Shown: in pieces, positions 1 through 10,607 of the stretch
Position numbering within the stretch: the first letter of the stretch is position 1
Layout of the letters: the number at the start of each line of letters is the position of its first letter
NCBI GenBank assembly: GCA_963930655.1
Contig: OZ005603.1
Location: 23,698,201-23,762,200, forward strand
Length of the DNA stretch: 64,000 bases
From: Myrica gale
Lineage: Eukaryota; Streptophyta; Magnoliopsida; Fagales; Myricaceae
Direction of reading: 5' to 3'
Position numbers and translations under genes: made by a program
The notes under the pieces: model-generated
Seen by the model: only the letters and a program-made list of their open reading frames with translations
What the model was told of the DNA's origin: nothing
Databases searched by the model: none

Positions 1-509
1 TACCGACTTATCCTGGAAAAAACTGGACCTCTAGCAAAAGGTCATTATACCTAAGGAACTTGGCAAATTAGCACCCGTTCATACGGGATTGTAGTTGGTT
101 AAAATATTAACGAAGAGTGTAAGGTGTTTGTTACCGGTAGTCTAAGGTGTAAAGTCTCAAAGTTAATTAAGATATAAAGTGCAAAAGCCACCAAATTCTG
201 TCGGTGAAAAAATAAGAGTTTTTTTTTTAAAAGTTATGTCGTTTCATATTCATACATTATAAATAAATTGTATATGGAGAAACAAACAAGTATATAGACC
301 TCTTATCACGATTACATAACCGTACGTGAATGAAAGAGACTCCAGTAAAACAAGAAAGATTTGAATATAAAATTATTTACCAATTAAAAATAAGAAATCG
401 CAATTAAAGATGGAAAACAAGTTGGGGCCGAGTTATAATTATCAGATTATTATAACAATAATAATTTAATTGTCCTCCAGACTCCAACAAAAACCACAAA
501 ACCAACAAC
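1..509. other. Left flank, no gene seen
   Basis: A/T-rich sequence with no convincing coding potential on either strand. The last ~29 bases (481-509), joined to the sequence from 8314 on, form the pre-insertion site of the CACTA element at 510-8310. The same site is present as an uninterrupted copy inside that element at 3312-3592. Confidence 0.6.
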
Positions 510-539
510 CACTACAAAAAAACCGGCAAAAAACCCGCT

Positions 540-868
540 GCTAAAACTTTAGCAGCGGTCCAGACCACCGCTAAATCACCGCCGCAGTAGGCTATAGCGG
601 CGGTTTTTGAGACCGCGGGTATATACAAACCTATAGCCGCGGTCTCTAGCGGCGGTCCGGACCGCCGCTATATAACCATACCTGTAGCGGCGGTCTAGTC
701 CGCGGCTACAGGACCGCTACATATAGCGGCACTCTTATAGCGGCGGGCGAGACCGCCGCTATAGACTCACCAACCTATAGGGGCGGTCATATAGCGGCGG
801 GTTAGACCGCCGTTATAGACCCACCAACCTATAGTGGCGATCATATAGCGGCGGTCTATATACCCACA
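540..868. repeat. Left subterminal GCGGCGGTC repeat field
   Basis: A dense run of 9-12 base motifs of the form TAGCGGCGGTC and its complement GACCGCCGCTATA, spaced 10-40 bases apart in both orientations. In CACTA elements such fields bind the TNPA protein. It is mirrored by the right-end field at 7755-8300 and shared with the small CACTA at 37937-38610. Confidence 0.8.
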
Positions 869-1093
869 ACACATTTTTTTGCTTTTTTTTTCAATAATTT
901 TCAAATACAAATTTTATTACAAATTTAATTTATTGATGCAAAAAGAGAAAAGCATAATAAAATAAAATATATTTTATAATTGACTAAATAATGTCTTACA
1001 AGTTTTTGGATAAACACAAATTAGTTCTAAAAGTTTTCAGTAGTTTAAAAACTAATAAGTAATGACATTTAACAACAAATACCAAGTTCTTTA

Positions 1094-3033
1094 ATCCTTA
1101 GCAGCTTCAGCACTTGTACCTGCTCCAGCACTTTCTGCACCATCTACACTACCACTAGCGTCGTCGCCCTCACCATCAACATTATCTGCAATTGCAATAT
1201 TGAAAAATTAAGAAACAATAATGACATGAACAAATATAGGAATAAATAAATACAAACACAAAAGCTTAGTGTACACTTAAAATCAAATTAATGGCAGTCT
1301 TCAATTATGTTAGTATCTTACCCTTAAACGTTTTTCGACTTGCACGAGATGATTTAGGAATTGATGGTGGAACTTGGTCGAGATTGAGATTGGCAACATT
1401 TTGGTCTTCACGCTGCTCCTACAAAAGTTAAACAAACAATTATTTAAGAAAATACATAAACAGAATCAATAGTGATTATATGAGGGTGAATAAAATTTCT
1501 ACCCAGGCTTTAGCCATTATTTGGATTGTATGTTGAAGCGATGAAATCTGAGACTCCATAGCCTTCATTTTATCCTGCATTTCCATCATTTCCTTATTAT
1601 TAGAGGATGCAGTCTGAGTAGATATTCTGCTGATGTTTGCAGAATAAGATGAAGGAGTTGGTCCTAGTCCAACGCCGCGAATGCGACCACGTCGTTCTGG
1701 ACCAATAACTTGTGCATAACGTTCAGATGGTGACCAACTGATGCTGCCACCCATTGTAGATTGGCTCAAGGGTTGTGAAATTGTTAGTTCATTCATTTCA
1801 ATCTCCTTCATTCGCTTCTGAAAGAATAGAACATACAGTTAAATTATGAATTAAAATTTACACATTCAAATAAAATATGATCTAATAGTGACATACTATT
1901 TTGTCTGCTACATCTGGATTCATTGGAGACCCGTCAGACCGTGAATGGACAGCTTTATATAACTCTGCTCGATCAATTATAACTTGTTTCTCTTTTTCCT
2001 GCATCACAAACACCATATAGAATGATGAAATTATAAATTACTTATAAGAATCCTAATAATAACTAAATTACTTATAAGTAATTGAGTACTATATACCAAC
2101 TCATGAGCATGACGTGCAAAGCTCTTAGTTCCTGCAGCGTGCACCGATGTCTGGAGTGATCGACTTTGTTTCCCGGCTTGACTTCGACGCTACATTAATA
2201 CCAAGACATTAGAAAGTAATAATAAGCTACATTCATGAAATCCATAATACAAAGAAATAATGTCATACCTGTCCTGCATTAGAATACCAAAAATCGACTA
2301 AGTTGCAAAATTGCTCCAAATTAACGTCTGTTGGAGCTGTACTTTTCACATATTGAGGCGTAAAGGCCTCATCGAAATATTTATTCTTCAAACTACATTT
2401 GTAGTTCCTCCATTTTTCTCCCAAATCTTTGAGGAACCGATGTTTCACTACATCCCCCAATCGACCCTCGGGGATTGTAAATCGCTTCTGCAAAATATAT
2501 CCCAAGAGTTAAATGCATCAATTATTAAACATATATAAGTGCATTTCAAATACTATAAACAAAATTATGCATAACGTCATAATAGTCCAACAATCCTCTT
2601 TTATTGTCGTAAGGACTCTACGCCAATCTATGGCATCTAGAGGGATTTGATTAGGGACACGAGCAACGCAACCCGTGAATTGGGTAAAAGTGTCTCCTTC
2701 AGTGTCTAGAGGCTGCCCATTCTCGTTGAACTGGGTGGGAATCCTTGTGCCCTCTTTCAAATTCCACACCTCAGTCATGCGCGTCCCACCATGCGCTTTA
2801 CGAACTCGAGTATTATCTGCACATTTAACATGTGAAATTAAATTCATTAACACATACACAACTTCTAACTATTTTGGTTATTAACATACCAAGTGTTTCG
2901 TCATTGTTCAAAGGTTCATCATCTTCGAACGATCGTGGCGTATCTTGATGCGATGGTGGAGTAGCTTAATGCGAAGATGATGTAGCTTGCTGCGATGATG
3001 ACGATATAGTCCTGAACTTCTTCCTTGTCATTG
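1094..3033 (-). CDS. TNPA-like CACTA protein (Transposase_24, Ptta/En/Spm type)
   Basis: Multi-exon minus-strand gene. The start is placed near 3033, where an exon opens MTRKKFRTISSSSQQ, typical of the family. Later blocks are at roughly 2580-2820 (GGTRMTEVWNLKEGTRIP), 2268-2490 (LGEKWRNYKCSLKNKYF), 2100-2190, 1500-1810 (GPERRGRIRGVGLGPTPS followed by a coiled-coil stretch near QDKMKAMESQISSLQ), 1321-1420 and 1097-1190 (acidic, ending SAEAAKD). The RGRIRGVGLGPTPS signature and the WRNYKxxLKxKYF block are known features of plant PTTA/En/Spm proteins, which bind subterminal repeats. Exon edges are approximate. An in-frame stop after the SSSH segment near 2970 suggests decay or a mis-drawn intron. 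Expression cannot be judged. Confidence 0.75.
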
Positions 3034-3171
3034 TACCTACATAAAAAACTGTAGTAGTTGATTTTCAATCTTCAAAATATAGTTAATCAAAGAGATAATT
3101 GAATTTCTGAAGAGATAATTTACTTGTTAAACAAATCGTGAAATTCACGTACCATTTCATACATCCTGAGA

Positions 3172-3298
3172 TATATCTAGTGTTGTTCCTTCTACGTCAT
3201 TTCTAAACCACGTCAAATCATCTTCTACATTCTCAGGGACTTGATCAATGTTGAAATTGTAAGGCTCATTTTCACAATAATCATCCACCTCGTCATCA
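3172..3298 (-). pseudogene. C-terminal tail of CACTA TnpD-like transposase
   Basis: An acidic stretch of about 43 codons (NEPYNFNIDQVPENVEDD, then DLTWFRNDVEGTTLDISQ, then a stop) lies just upstream of TNPA on the same strand. In two-gene CACTA elements TnpD precedes TNPA, and TnpD-type proteins often end in acidic tails of this kind. The reading stops abruptly at 3298, where the sequence switches to a copy of the element's own insertion site. No transposase catalytic core is present anywhere in the element. The identification rests on position and composition more than on a strong motif. Confidence 0.5.
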
Positions 3299-3311
3299 AA
3301 CAGAAACCACA

Positions 3312-3592
3312 AACTCCAACAAAAACATACAACAATTACCCCTCCAATCTCCAATAAACTCCACAGAACCAACAACAAGTAATAGTTAGCCCTGCCCTCC
3401 GCCTTCCAATAGAAACCACAAACTCCAACAGAAACCAAGAAACAGTAATAATAGTAATTGATATTCGAGAATCAAAATATCACTGACGTGTGAAAGAGCA
3501 ATTATTTATCAGCAAGTCACTTATCAACCCTCAATTAGGAACAACAACCAAATCTGAAAATGTATTTGAATCAGTTTCTAAGCTTCGAAAAA
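3312..3592. repeat. Internal copy of the element's own flanking DNA
   Basis: This stretch aligns without a large gap to 481-509 joined to 8314-8577, i.e. to the sequence outside the CACTA element as it was before insertion. Shared landmarks include CCAATCTCCAATAAACTCCA, GTAATAGTTAGCCC and TCAACCCTCAATTAGGAACA. By eye roughly 85% of positions agree. Confidence 0.8.
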
Positions 3593-4389
3593 AGCACGCA
3601 AAATATCATATGCATATATTATCTGCCATTTCAATATATAATAATTACCTGATGGTCGGCAGAGCGTTTTAAAAACCTTCACAACTTCGTTGATCAATTC
3701 AACTGCACCAATCACCAAAACTTTAGTAATATATATTATCTATTGTACTAATCACCAAAACTTTAGTAAGTTTTAAGATTTTTTAAAATTCAATAAAATT
3801 TTCAATGAATAAATATAAATTTTTGAATAATTAGTTGAAAATGAAGATAGATATTGTTTGAATAATGAAAGACTAATAAAAAACTGAAATCAATAAAAAG
3901 CAAACACATCTTGAAGCATGACGTAGCTAACATGATAACTTTTTGGACCAATCAAACTCAGTATATATACACTAAAACTCCTCTTAAAACAAGCCCACTC
4001 AAAAAGAATGAACCAAATACATGTCTCAAACATTGCATGTAGAAGAAATTACAACAAGAGGAATTAGGCCAGTACCGTAAACAAGGGAAGCACAAAAGAA
4101 GAATAATTAACTAAAAAGCTAGCAATATCCCCAAAATCCTACAAAAATTTTATATAGAACAAACAAAAGATAGTCCAAAATCTAAACAAGAAAAATTGAA
4201 ATGTACAGATGTAAGTGTCATGTTAGGTGTAAGAATAACATAACATGTAAATCTTTATCGTTATGGATATGAAACACAAAGATTTTGTTGATAACAGGTT
4301 TCCGGATTCCTGACATTGTGAAAATTAAACTGAGATAAGATAATCAAAGGAATAATAATACAAACTAATATAGCATAATGCAACTCTAC

Positions 4390-4921
4390 TGACCACAACT
4401 GAAGTGCAAACTGAATGAGATTCCCAATACTCTCCAGTGACAAATGGGTGTTGTAGATTTAACATAAACAGTAATATAAGTAAGAAACTTGTCATTGTAC
4501 AAGAATACATATGAATGACAGTAGTATTTAGATTCAATGGGCATAGTCAACACGACCAAGTGTCTTAGGCATGTATATCATGATGCTTTTACCACTGCTG
4601 CTTAATCTATGCACACATCATACATAATAACTTAAGAAATTACCTGCAGCAAGTCTGATGCAGCAGGCCGTACGTTAGGTTCCCTACCATCACAGTTTGA
4701 TGGGTGTAAGAATTTCAAAGAAGAAAAGTTAGGTAATAGAAATCACAAGATAAAACCAGTAGATTTATAGAGAAATGCTTCGGTGTGTGTTTGGGAAGGG
4801 GGGATTAGAAACATGACAACAGGGAGAAACGCAGAAACAAGGAATGTACTTCTGTAAACATTTTAATAGAAAGTCCTTTGCCTCAGCGGAGAGATGCTCA
4901 GGGATGGGCGGATGGGAATCT
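4390..4921 (-). pseudogene. Captured NPK1/ANP-type MAPKKK gene fragment (three exons)
   Basis: Three minus-strand exons of a MAP kinase kinase kinase, with introns kept. Exon A (4850-4921) encodes [20 protein letters not shown] and CLQ; exon B (4644-4683) completes K and encodes EPNVRPAASDLLQ; exon C (4390-4449) encodes HPFVTGEYWESHSVCTSVVV. This is kinase subdomains X-XI, the end of the catalytic domain. The [15 protein letters not shown]-x-x-R-x-x-ASxLLQ and HPFVTGE strings are characteristic of the NPK1/ANP family, which act in cytokinesis and stress MAPK cascades. GT and AG junctions are good for A-B, but no AG precedes exon C, so splicing there is probably lost. The catalytic loop and ATP site are absent. 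Retained introns show a DNA-level copy rather than a retroposed one. Confidence 0.85.
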
Positions 4922-6483
4922 CTAGGATAATATAACATTTAAGACATTATAACATTTAAGACATTATAATGAGCAAGTTGCTACTTGGTTCAGTTAGATC
5001 TTAACTAGCTTCCTAAGCATGATATTAAGGTAACATACAGATACAAACAGAAAATATATAACAGAGGTGATGCATCTGTCACATTCTCCTGTCAAACGTG
5101 AGACTACATTCAAGATTTTCATCAGAAATTATTTAGCCTAGGATATCAAGACCATATGGGATGTGAGAGACAGCAGGGGTCAATTTGAGATAAAAAACCA
5201 AAGAGTTACATCTTATTTTTTTAAGCTATGTAGAACCAAATAATACTTGTAGAGTTACATCTTATTTTTAAGCTATGTAGAACCAAATAAGACTTGTAGA
5301 GTTACATCTTATTTTTAAGCTTAGTTGGTATAGATCCGACATTTTCTTTTCAATCAATTCTCAATTGCACAAAGCAATATGATCAAGGTGATACACTGAC
5401 CATTTGTGATAGGCTACTGCTCCTGAAAAGCAAAGTGGATTAGGAAATTCCAAACCATCTCCATGTAAATGAAATGAACTTAGTCATAAAAATCATACAA
5501 TTTCTAAATGCTTTCACAATATGAAATGAAAATCTCTGACACTTCAATAACATCACCTAGAGACACCTGATAATGTTCCAAAGACACAAGTGAGCCTCTA
5601 AACAAATCGACAACATAAGGCACCAAAACTTCAAAAGAAGCAGGAAATCATTTCCCTTCTAAGCAAAGGGTGCAAACTTGAAAACTGACATTATTCTCAC
5701 AAATACACGGTTCACTTATTCCTATGTTTGTAGTAATTTCTTCTTTATAATGGTAGCCAATCCAAACCTCCTCTACCAAAATATTTTCAAAACTCGCATT
5801 ATTAATTTTAATCAAAACTTGTTTCATTATTCATAGTGTTAAAAGTGTAGGAAAACACATAGATTGCAAGTAGAAATCAAGAATCGAATACTTCAGCACC
5901 AAGATGCAAAATTATTTTGTGCAGCCGAACAACTAAGGAAACCACAAAAAAACATTTTCTGCTTTGTGGTGGATAGCCAGGTGAAAAAATTTGCAAACGA
6001 AAACCAAAAGCCCTTTGTCTAACAAAGGAAAAAACATTCAAAAACTCATGCAAAAATCTACCAAAATCATAAACAAAAAAATAATAAAAATTTCAACCAA
6101 AAATCCAAAATCTGCAAATCCCAATCGAACTCAACAAATCCCAAACGAAATTCAAATTGCATTCAAAATCAACCGGCCAAAAAAATCTACCAAATCGGCA
6201 AATCCCAAACAAACTCAAAAAAATCCAAAACAAAATCAACTAAATGAAATTCTAATCACATTCAAAATCTACAAGCCATATCGCATTCAAATCTCAAATC
6301 AACACTGAGAGAAAAGAGAAATACAAAATTCCCTAAACCCATATCATGCACAATCATAGAGCTTCCTTGAGCTTCGGGCTGCAGATATTCAAAATCAAAG
6401 CATAAGCTTGAAGATAAAATTTACCTTCGATTTCAGATCTGCAGATATTCCTAGAGCTTCAGGCTGTGTAATTTGTCCAGATT
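4922..6483. other. Rest of CACTA cargo, no further exon recognised
   Basis: Intron-like, A/T-rich sequence upstream of the MAPKKK exons, possibly the preceding intron of the donor gene. A 40-base motif around TAAGCTATGTAGAACCAAAT is tandemly repeated three times at about 5205-5325. The stretch 5991-6310 is A/C-rich low complexity (repeated AAATCCCAA-type words); its open frame reads mostly K, N, P and Q and is not taken as a gene. Confidence 0.5.
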
Positions 6484-6860
6484 TTACACGTACAACACAG
6501 CTAGGGAGAGAGGGACGGAGAGGCAGAGAGGGAGAGGCAGAGAGGGAGAGAGAGAGCCGGAGGAGGAGAGCTGGAGAGGCAAAATGACTCGTGAGAGAGG
6601 GCTAGAACAGTGGTTGTGGAGGAGGAGAGACGATCGGAGAGGGGGACAGGGCCGAGAGGCGAGAGCCCGAGAGGGAGAGAGAGCTGGCGTGAGAGAGGCA
6701 GAGTGAGAGAGGGCAAGAGGCTGGCGTTTTGAGACCGCGGCAGAGTGAGGAGGAGAGAGGGACGGTCGGACGGAGGCTGGCGTCAGGCGGGGGGAGAAGA
6801 GTGACACTGTGAGAATTGAAAGAGGGGGAGCCGGCCGGGGAGGGGAGACTGCGCAGGGTG
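6484..6860 (-). promoter_or_regulatory. Purine-rich leader region of the CACTA element
   Basis: A GA-rich block on the + strand, hence CT-rich on the minus strand, just inside the right end where the element's transcript would start. A similar GA-rich block lies in the second CACTA remnant at 11478-11760. CT-rich leaders are common in plant transcripts. The long open frames here are composition artefacts. Confidence 0.4.
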
Positions 6861-6897
6861 AACGCGCTTCACCCTGTTTTCAGTAGTTTTTTTGAAC

Positions 6898-7052
6898 GGT
6901 GCTGGGCTCGGGCTGAGGGGGCGGGCTGGGCCTTTCGGGCTGGGGACCTGGGCGCCTGAGGGGGGCGGGCTGGGCCATTGGGTCTGGGGGCCTGGGCGCC
7001 TGATGGGGGCGGGCTGGGCATTTCGGGCTGGGCCTTTCAGGCTGGGGGCCTG
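6898..7052. repeat. G-rich tandem minisatellite
   Basis: About two and a half copies of a ~56-base unit built on GGGGGCGGGCTGGGC and CTGGGCGCCTGA. Runs of three to six G are closely spaced on the + strand, so G-quadruplex folding is plausible. Confidence 0.7.
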
Positions 7053-7754
7053 GCCCATATAAAAAAATAGAAATTTGATGTTTTTTTAGTGTTTAATAGT
7101 ATTTAAAAATCTTTATAATTATTATTAAATATATATGATATTATTTTACACTCTTTTTATAACTAGTATAATAATATTAATTAAAATAAATTAGTTGTAA
7201 TAATATATAATACTTATAATTTAAAAATATAATACTTTTTATATAATATTACATGATTTGTTATATGCGTTTATCGTATACAAGATGTGTTAATTACCCT
7301 AAGTATTTTTATATGTATGTACCAATATACTTAATGAACAAATCATAGCCCCTATGACTATATATTAAGTTATGTACTTTAATTACAAAAGATAATCTCA
7401 CAATATCTTAAATAATATGTTTTAAATAAATAGTATTATATTAATAATTATTCCAAACATATATGCTCATTATAAATATGATAATAGATGTCTTCTAAAC
7501 TACTTAGCTTTAGTCAATAAATATGCAATTACCATAATAATTATCAGTATAATTTAAAATATATCATATAACAACTTCAATTTTCATAACAATCCATCTA
7601 ATTTCATATTTTATTAAGTAGGTCCACTAAAATAAAAATTTTCATATACATGACAAAATAAAATTATGTATTCAAATGAATATAATAATATATAAAATAA
7701 TTATTTACATTAATTAACTTATAATTAATAAATAAAAACTGTTATTTTTAATTA
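7053..7754. other. A/T-rich CACTA interior
   Basis: Very A/T-rich, no open frame of note. It is recognisably related to 11871-12013 plus 13561-14350 (shared AAAATCTTTATA, ATAACTAGT and AAGTTATGTACTTTAATT words), which identifies the latter as part of a related CACTA remnant. Confidence 0.6.
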
Positions 7755-8300
7755 GCCCTATAGCAGCGTTTTTAAAAAAAAACGCTGCTAAAGGTGTAAT
7801 ATACAGCGGCGGTCACAGAGACCGCCGCTGTAGATACCTGATTTATAGCAACGTTTTATGTTTAACGCTGCTATAAACTAACACTCTAGCAGCGGTCACA
7901 TAGACTGCCGCTGTATATTACACCTTTAGTCTTGTTTTTAAATAAATGCCGCTAAAGGTGTAATCTACAGCGGCGGTCACATAGACCGCCGCTGTAGATA
8001 CCAGATTTATAGCAACGTTTTATGTTTAACGCTGCTATAAACTATCCCTATAGCTGCGGTCACATAGACCGCCGCTGTATATCACATCTTTAGCAGCGTT
8101 TTCGAGAAAATGCTGCTAACAATGTCTCCTTTAGCCGCATTTTTAAATAAATGCCGCTATAGGGGTTATATAGCAGCGGTCCAAGATCGCGGCTAAAAAA
8201 CCGCGGCTATAGATAAATATTTTGCAGCGGTTTTTTAAAACGCTGCTAAAAACACCATTTAGCGGCGTTTTTAGAGACCGCCGCTAAAAAGACCGCGTCT
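7755..8300. repeat. Right subterminal GCGGCGGTC repeat field
   Basis: Repeated TAGCAGCGTTTT, ACAGCGGCGGTCACA and GACCGCCGCTGTA motifs in both orientations, plus a larger tandem repeat of about 165 bases (CTACAGCGGCGGTCAC through CTATAAACTA, near 7790 and 7960). It mirrors the left field. Confidence 0.8.
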
Positions 8301-8310
8301 ATTTGTAGTG

Positions 8311-9094
8311 AACAGATAACAGTTATCCCTCCAATCTCTAATAAACTCCACAGAACCAACAACAAGTAATAGTTAGCCCAACCCTCCGCTTTCCAACAAC
8401 TCCCACAAACTCCAATCTTCAACAAAAACTAAATTACAAAAATAATAATAATTGATGTTCGAGAATCAAAATATCACTTGCCTGTGAAAGAGCAATTATT
8501 TATCAGTAAGTCACCTATCAACCCTCAATTAGGAACAAGAAGCAAATCTAAAAATGTATTCGAATAAGTTTCTAGATTGATTAAATAACAAGCTCATAAA
8601 GTTAAAATTACTTAAAAATAAATTAAAATACATTTCAAAATTGTCAAAATTTGTAAGGCTCCACGGATAACATGCACGTTTTTAAAAATTAGGTGGAAAT
8701 GGATAACGTGCAAGTTTTTAAAAATTAGGTGGAAGTTCCACTTTTAGACTTCCACTTTCAGAAAGGAGAAAAGCTGTTGACTCTTTTTTTCTTCTCTTTT
8801 TGCCAAAATTGTTGGAAGTTTATGAGTAGATTAGAAATTCAGCTGTGAATTGCACAAGCTTTCTCAATCGAAGATTCAAAATCCTTTTCATTTTACTGCA
8901 GAACTTTAATAAAGGAGAGTCGAGATGGAATTCTTTGATACACAGGGTTAAAAGAAGTTCCAATTACAGGAGAGTAGCTACTAATTATAATTTTAACCCA
9001 AGCCTGACAAACTTGCATTTTCTTTCATTGTGCACACCTCGCGGATGCAATTTATAAACTAACAGAGCTTTTAATCACCTACCAAATTTTGAAA
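8311..9094. other. Spacer with the external copy of the cargo sequence
   Basis: 8314-8577 is the right half of the CACTA pre-insertion site, homologous to 3336-3592. At about 8655-8735 a ~46-base segment (GGATAACRTGCA, TTTTTAAAAATTAGGTGGAA) is tandemly duplicated. The rest up to the LTR at 9095 shows no gene. Confidence 0.6.
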
Positions 9095-9585
9095 TGTTAG
9101 AATATTTCCTTAAGGTGACCCAATTGACATATGTAAATAATCTTTTAAAGTTTTAAAGATTATGATGTAAATTAAATAAGATTATGGAATCTGTAGCAGA
9201 TTCAAATTTAAAACTAATTGGATAAAGATTGCAATTTGATTTCTGATTTAAATTGGAATTTGAATTGTAACCAATTAGATAAAGATTGCTATTTGATTTT
9301 GAATTTGAATTACCTTGATGGAAGGAACAAATTCAAATCTACAACAGATTGAGGGTCCCTGACCTAGCCTATAAATAAGAGGCCTGTGTATACCATCTAA
9401 TGCATACTCTGTAAGGCATAGGCATAGGTTGGAAGAGCCTCACTAAATTACAAATTCATAAAGTTACTCTGCAGAGATTCCGAGTTTGAGTGCTGAGCAA
9501 GAAGGCTGGAGGTAAAGATCCTGATGCTATATTTTATTCCGCTGCGTTCACAATCGAATTGGTTGATTGTGATTTTACTCTTACA
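9095..9585 (+). repeat. Copia 5-prime LTR
   Basis: Begins TGTTAGAATATTTCC and ends TTACTCTTACA, giving TG...CA ends over 491 bases, and is followed two bases later by the primer binding site. TATAAATA at 9370 is a plausible LTR promoter element. Confidence 0.8.
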
Positions 9586-9587
9586 TG

Positions 9588-9599
9588 TGGTATCAGAGC
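9588..9599 (+). promoter_or_regulatory. Primer binding site for initiator tRNA-Met
   Basis: TGGTATCAGAGC is the exact complement of the 3-prime end of plant initiator tRNA-Met including CCA. It sits two bases after the LTR, as in most plant copia elements. Confidence 0.9.
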
Positions 9600-9676
9600 A
9601 AGGTTCCGTACTTCTTGTTCAGTGAAGCGATTTACTGATTAAATTCAGATTGTCGCTTGAATCAAGAAATACTGAT

Positions 9677-9827
9677 CTTTGGTAAGTCAACAAGATCCCA
9701 GACTTGATTCTTTGCCATAGATTCCATTTTTCTTTTAAAAATATTTATTCTCAGAATAAGTATTTTTAAAAGAAAAATGGAATCTATGGCAAAGAATCAA
9801 GTCTGGGATCTTGTTGACTTACCAAAG
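9677..9827. repeat. 75-bp inverted repeat with a one-base loop
   Basis: 9677-9751 is the reverse complement of 9753-9827 with one mismatch visible, around a single central base at 9752. The right arm is the start of the copia RT segment; the left arm is its inverted copy. Confidence 0.85.
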
Positions 9828-10465
9828 GGAGTTGTAGCCATAGGCTGCAAATGGGTTTACAAAACCAAAAGGGAAGCTTCCGGTAAAGTTGAACGATATA
9901 AAGCCAGACTTGTAGCCAAGGGTTTCACTCAAAAGGAAGGCATAGATTATCATGAAACCTTCTCTCCAGTATCAAAGAATGATTCGTTTAGGATAATCAT
10001 GACATTAGTAGCTCATTTTGACTTAGAGCTACAACAGATGGACGTGAAAACAACCTTTCTAAATGGGGATCTTGAGGAGAGGTGTATATGAGACAACTTG
10101 AGGGGTTTGATGATAACAGTCAGAAGACATGTAAATTAAAGAAATCTATATATGGACTAAAACAAGCCTCCCGTCAGTGGTGTATTAAATTTCACAAGGT
10201 TATTACTTCATTCGGATTTTTGGAGAATCTTGTGGATCAATGTATATACCTTAAGGTCAGTGGGATTAAAGTAATCTTTCTAGTCCTTTATGTAGACGAT
10301 ATTTTACTTGCAACAAATTATTTGGGTTTGCTTTATGAAACTAAACAGTTTCTGTCTAAACACTTTGAAATGAAGGATTTGGGTGAAGCCTTTTATGTCA
10401 TTGACATAGAGATTCATAGAGACAAAACAGAAAATATTACAATTGTCTCAGAAGGCCTACATTAA
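9777..10465 (+). pseudogene. Copia reverse transcriptase segment
   Basis: Typical Ty1/copia RT strings: NQVWDLVDLPKG, GCKWVYKTKRE, KARLVAKGFTQKEGIDY, QQMDVKTTFLNGDLEE, KSIYGLKQASRQW and LVLYVDDILLA, the last being the catalytic YVDD region. It belongs to the broken element at 9095-11455. Confidence 0.85.
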
Positions 10466-10607
10466 AAAAGTTTTAGAAAGATATGACATGAGCAAATATG
10501 CTCCTAGTGTAGCACCTATAAGTAAAGGAATTGGAACAATGGTTATGTAGCCAATGATTCTGTTTGGATCAATGTCCCAATAGTGAATTGGAACAAGAAC
10601 AATTGAA

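Larger units (their letters stand above)
510..8310 (-). mobile_element. CACTA (En/Spm) transposon with host-gene cargo
   Basis: Seen: the left end reads CACTACAAAAAAACCGG and the right end ATTTGTAGTG, inverted CACTA termini. The 3-bp sequence AAC directly precedes (507-509) and follows (8311-8313) the element, the target duplication size of CACTA elements. Both subterminal zones are packed with short direct and inverted GCGGCGGTC / GACCGCCGC motifs, the usual TNPA-type binding regions. A TNPA-like gene lies on the minus strand (1094-3033). Only the C-terminal tail of what looks like TnpD remains (3172-3298). From about 3300 to 6480 the TnpD body is replaced by foreign DNA that includes a three-exon MAPKKK piece. 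The element is therefore probably unable to move alone, but its ends look usable in trans. Confidence 0.9.

Noticed and set aside
540-868. Regular GC-rich repeats resembling a CRISPR-like array
   Set aside because: Repeat lengths and orientations vary, spacers are not uniform, and the block is bounded by a CACTA terminus, so it is a subterminal repeat field.
5991-6310. A 105-codon frame rich in Lys, Asn, Pro and Gln
   Set aside because: Simple A/C-rich repetition (AAATCCCAAAC-type words); no domain and no conserved neighbour.
6473-6807. Open frames of 70-107 codons on both strands in the GA-rich block
   Set aside because: Low-complexity purine-rich DNA leaves all frames open; the products are Ser/Leu/Pro or Arg/Glu runs with no family resemblance.
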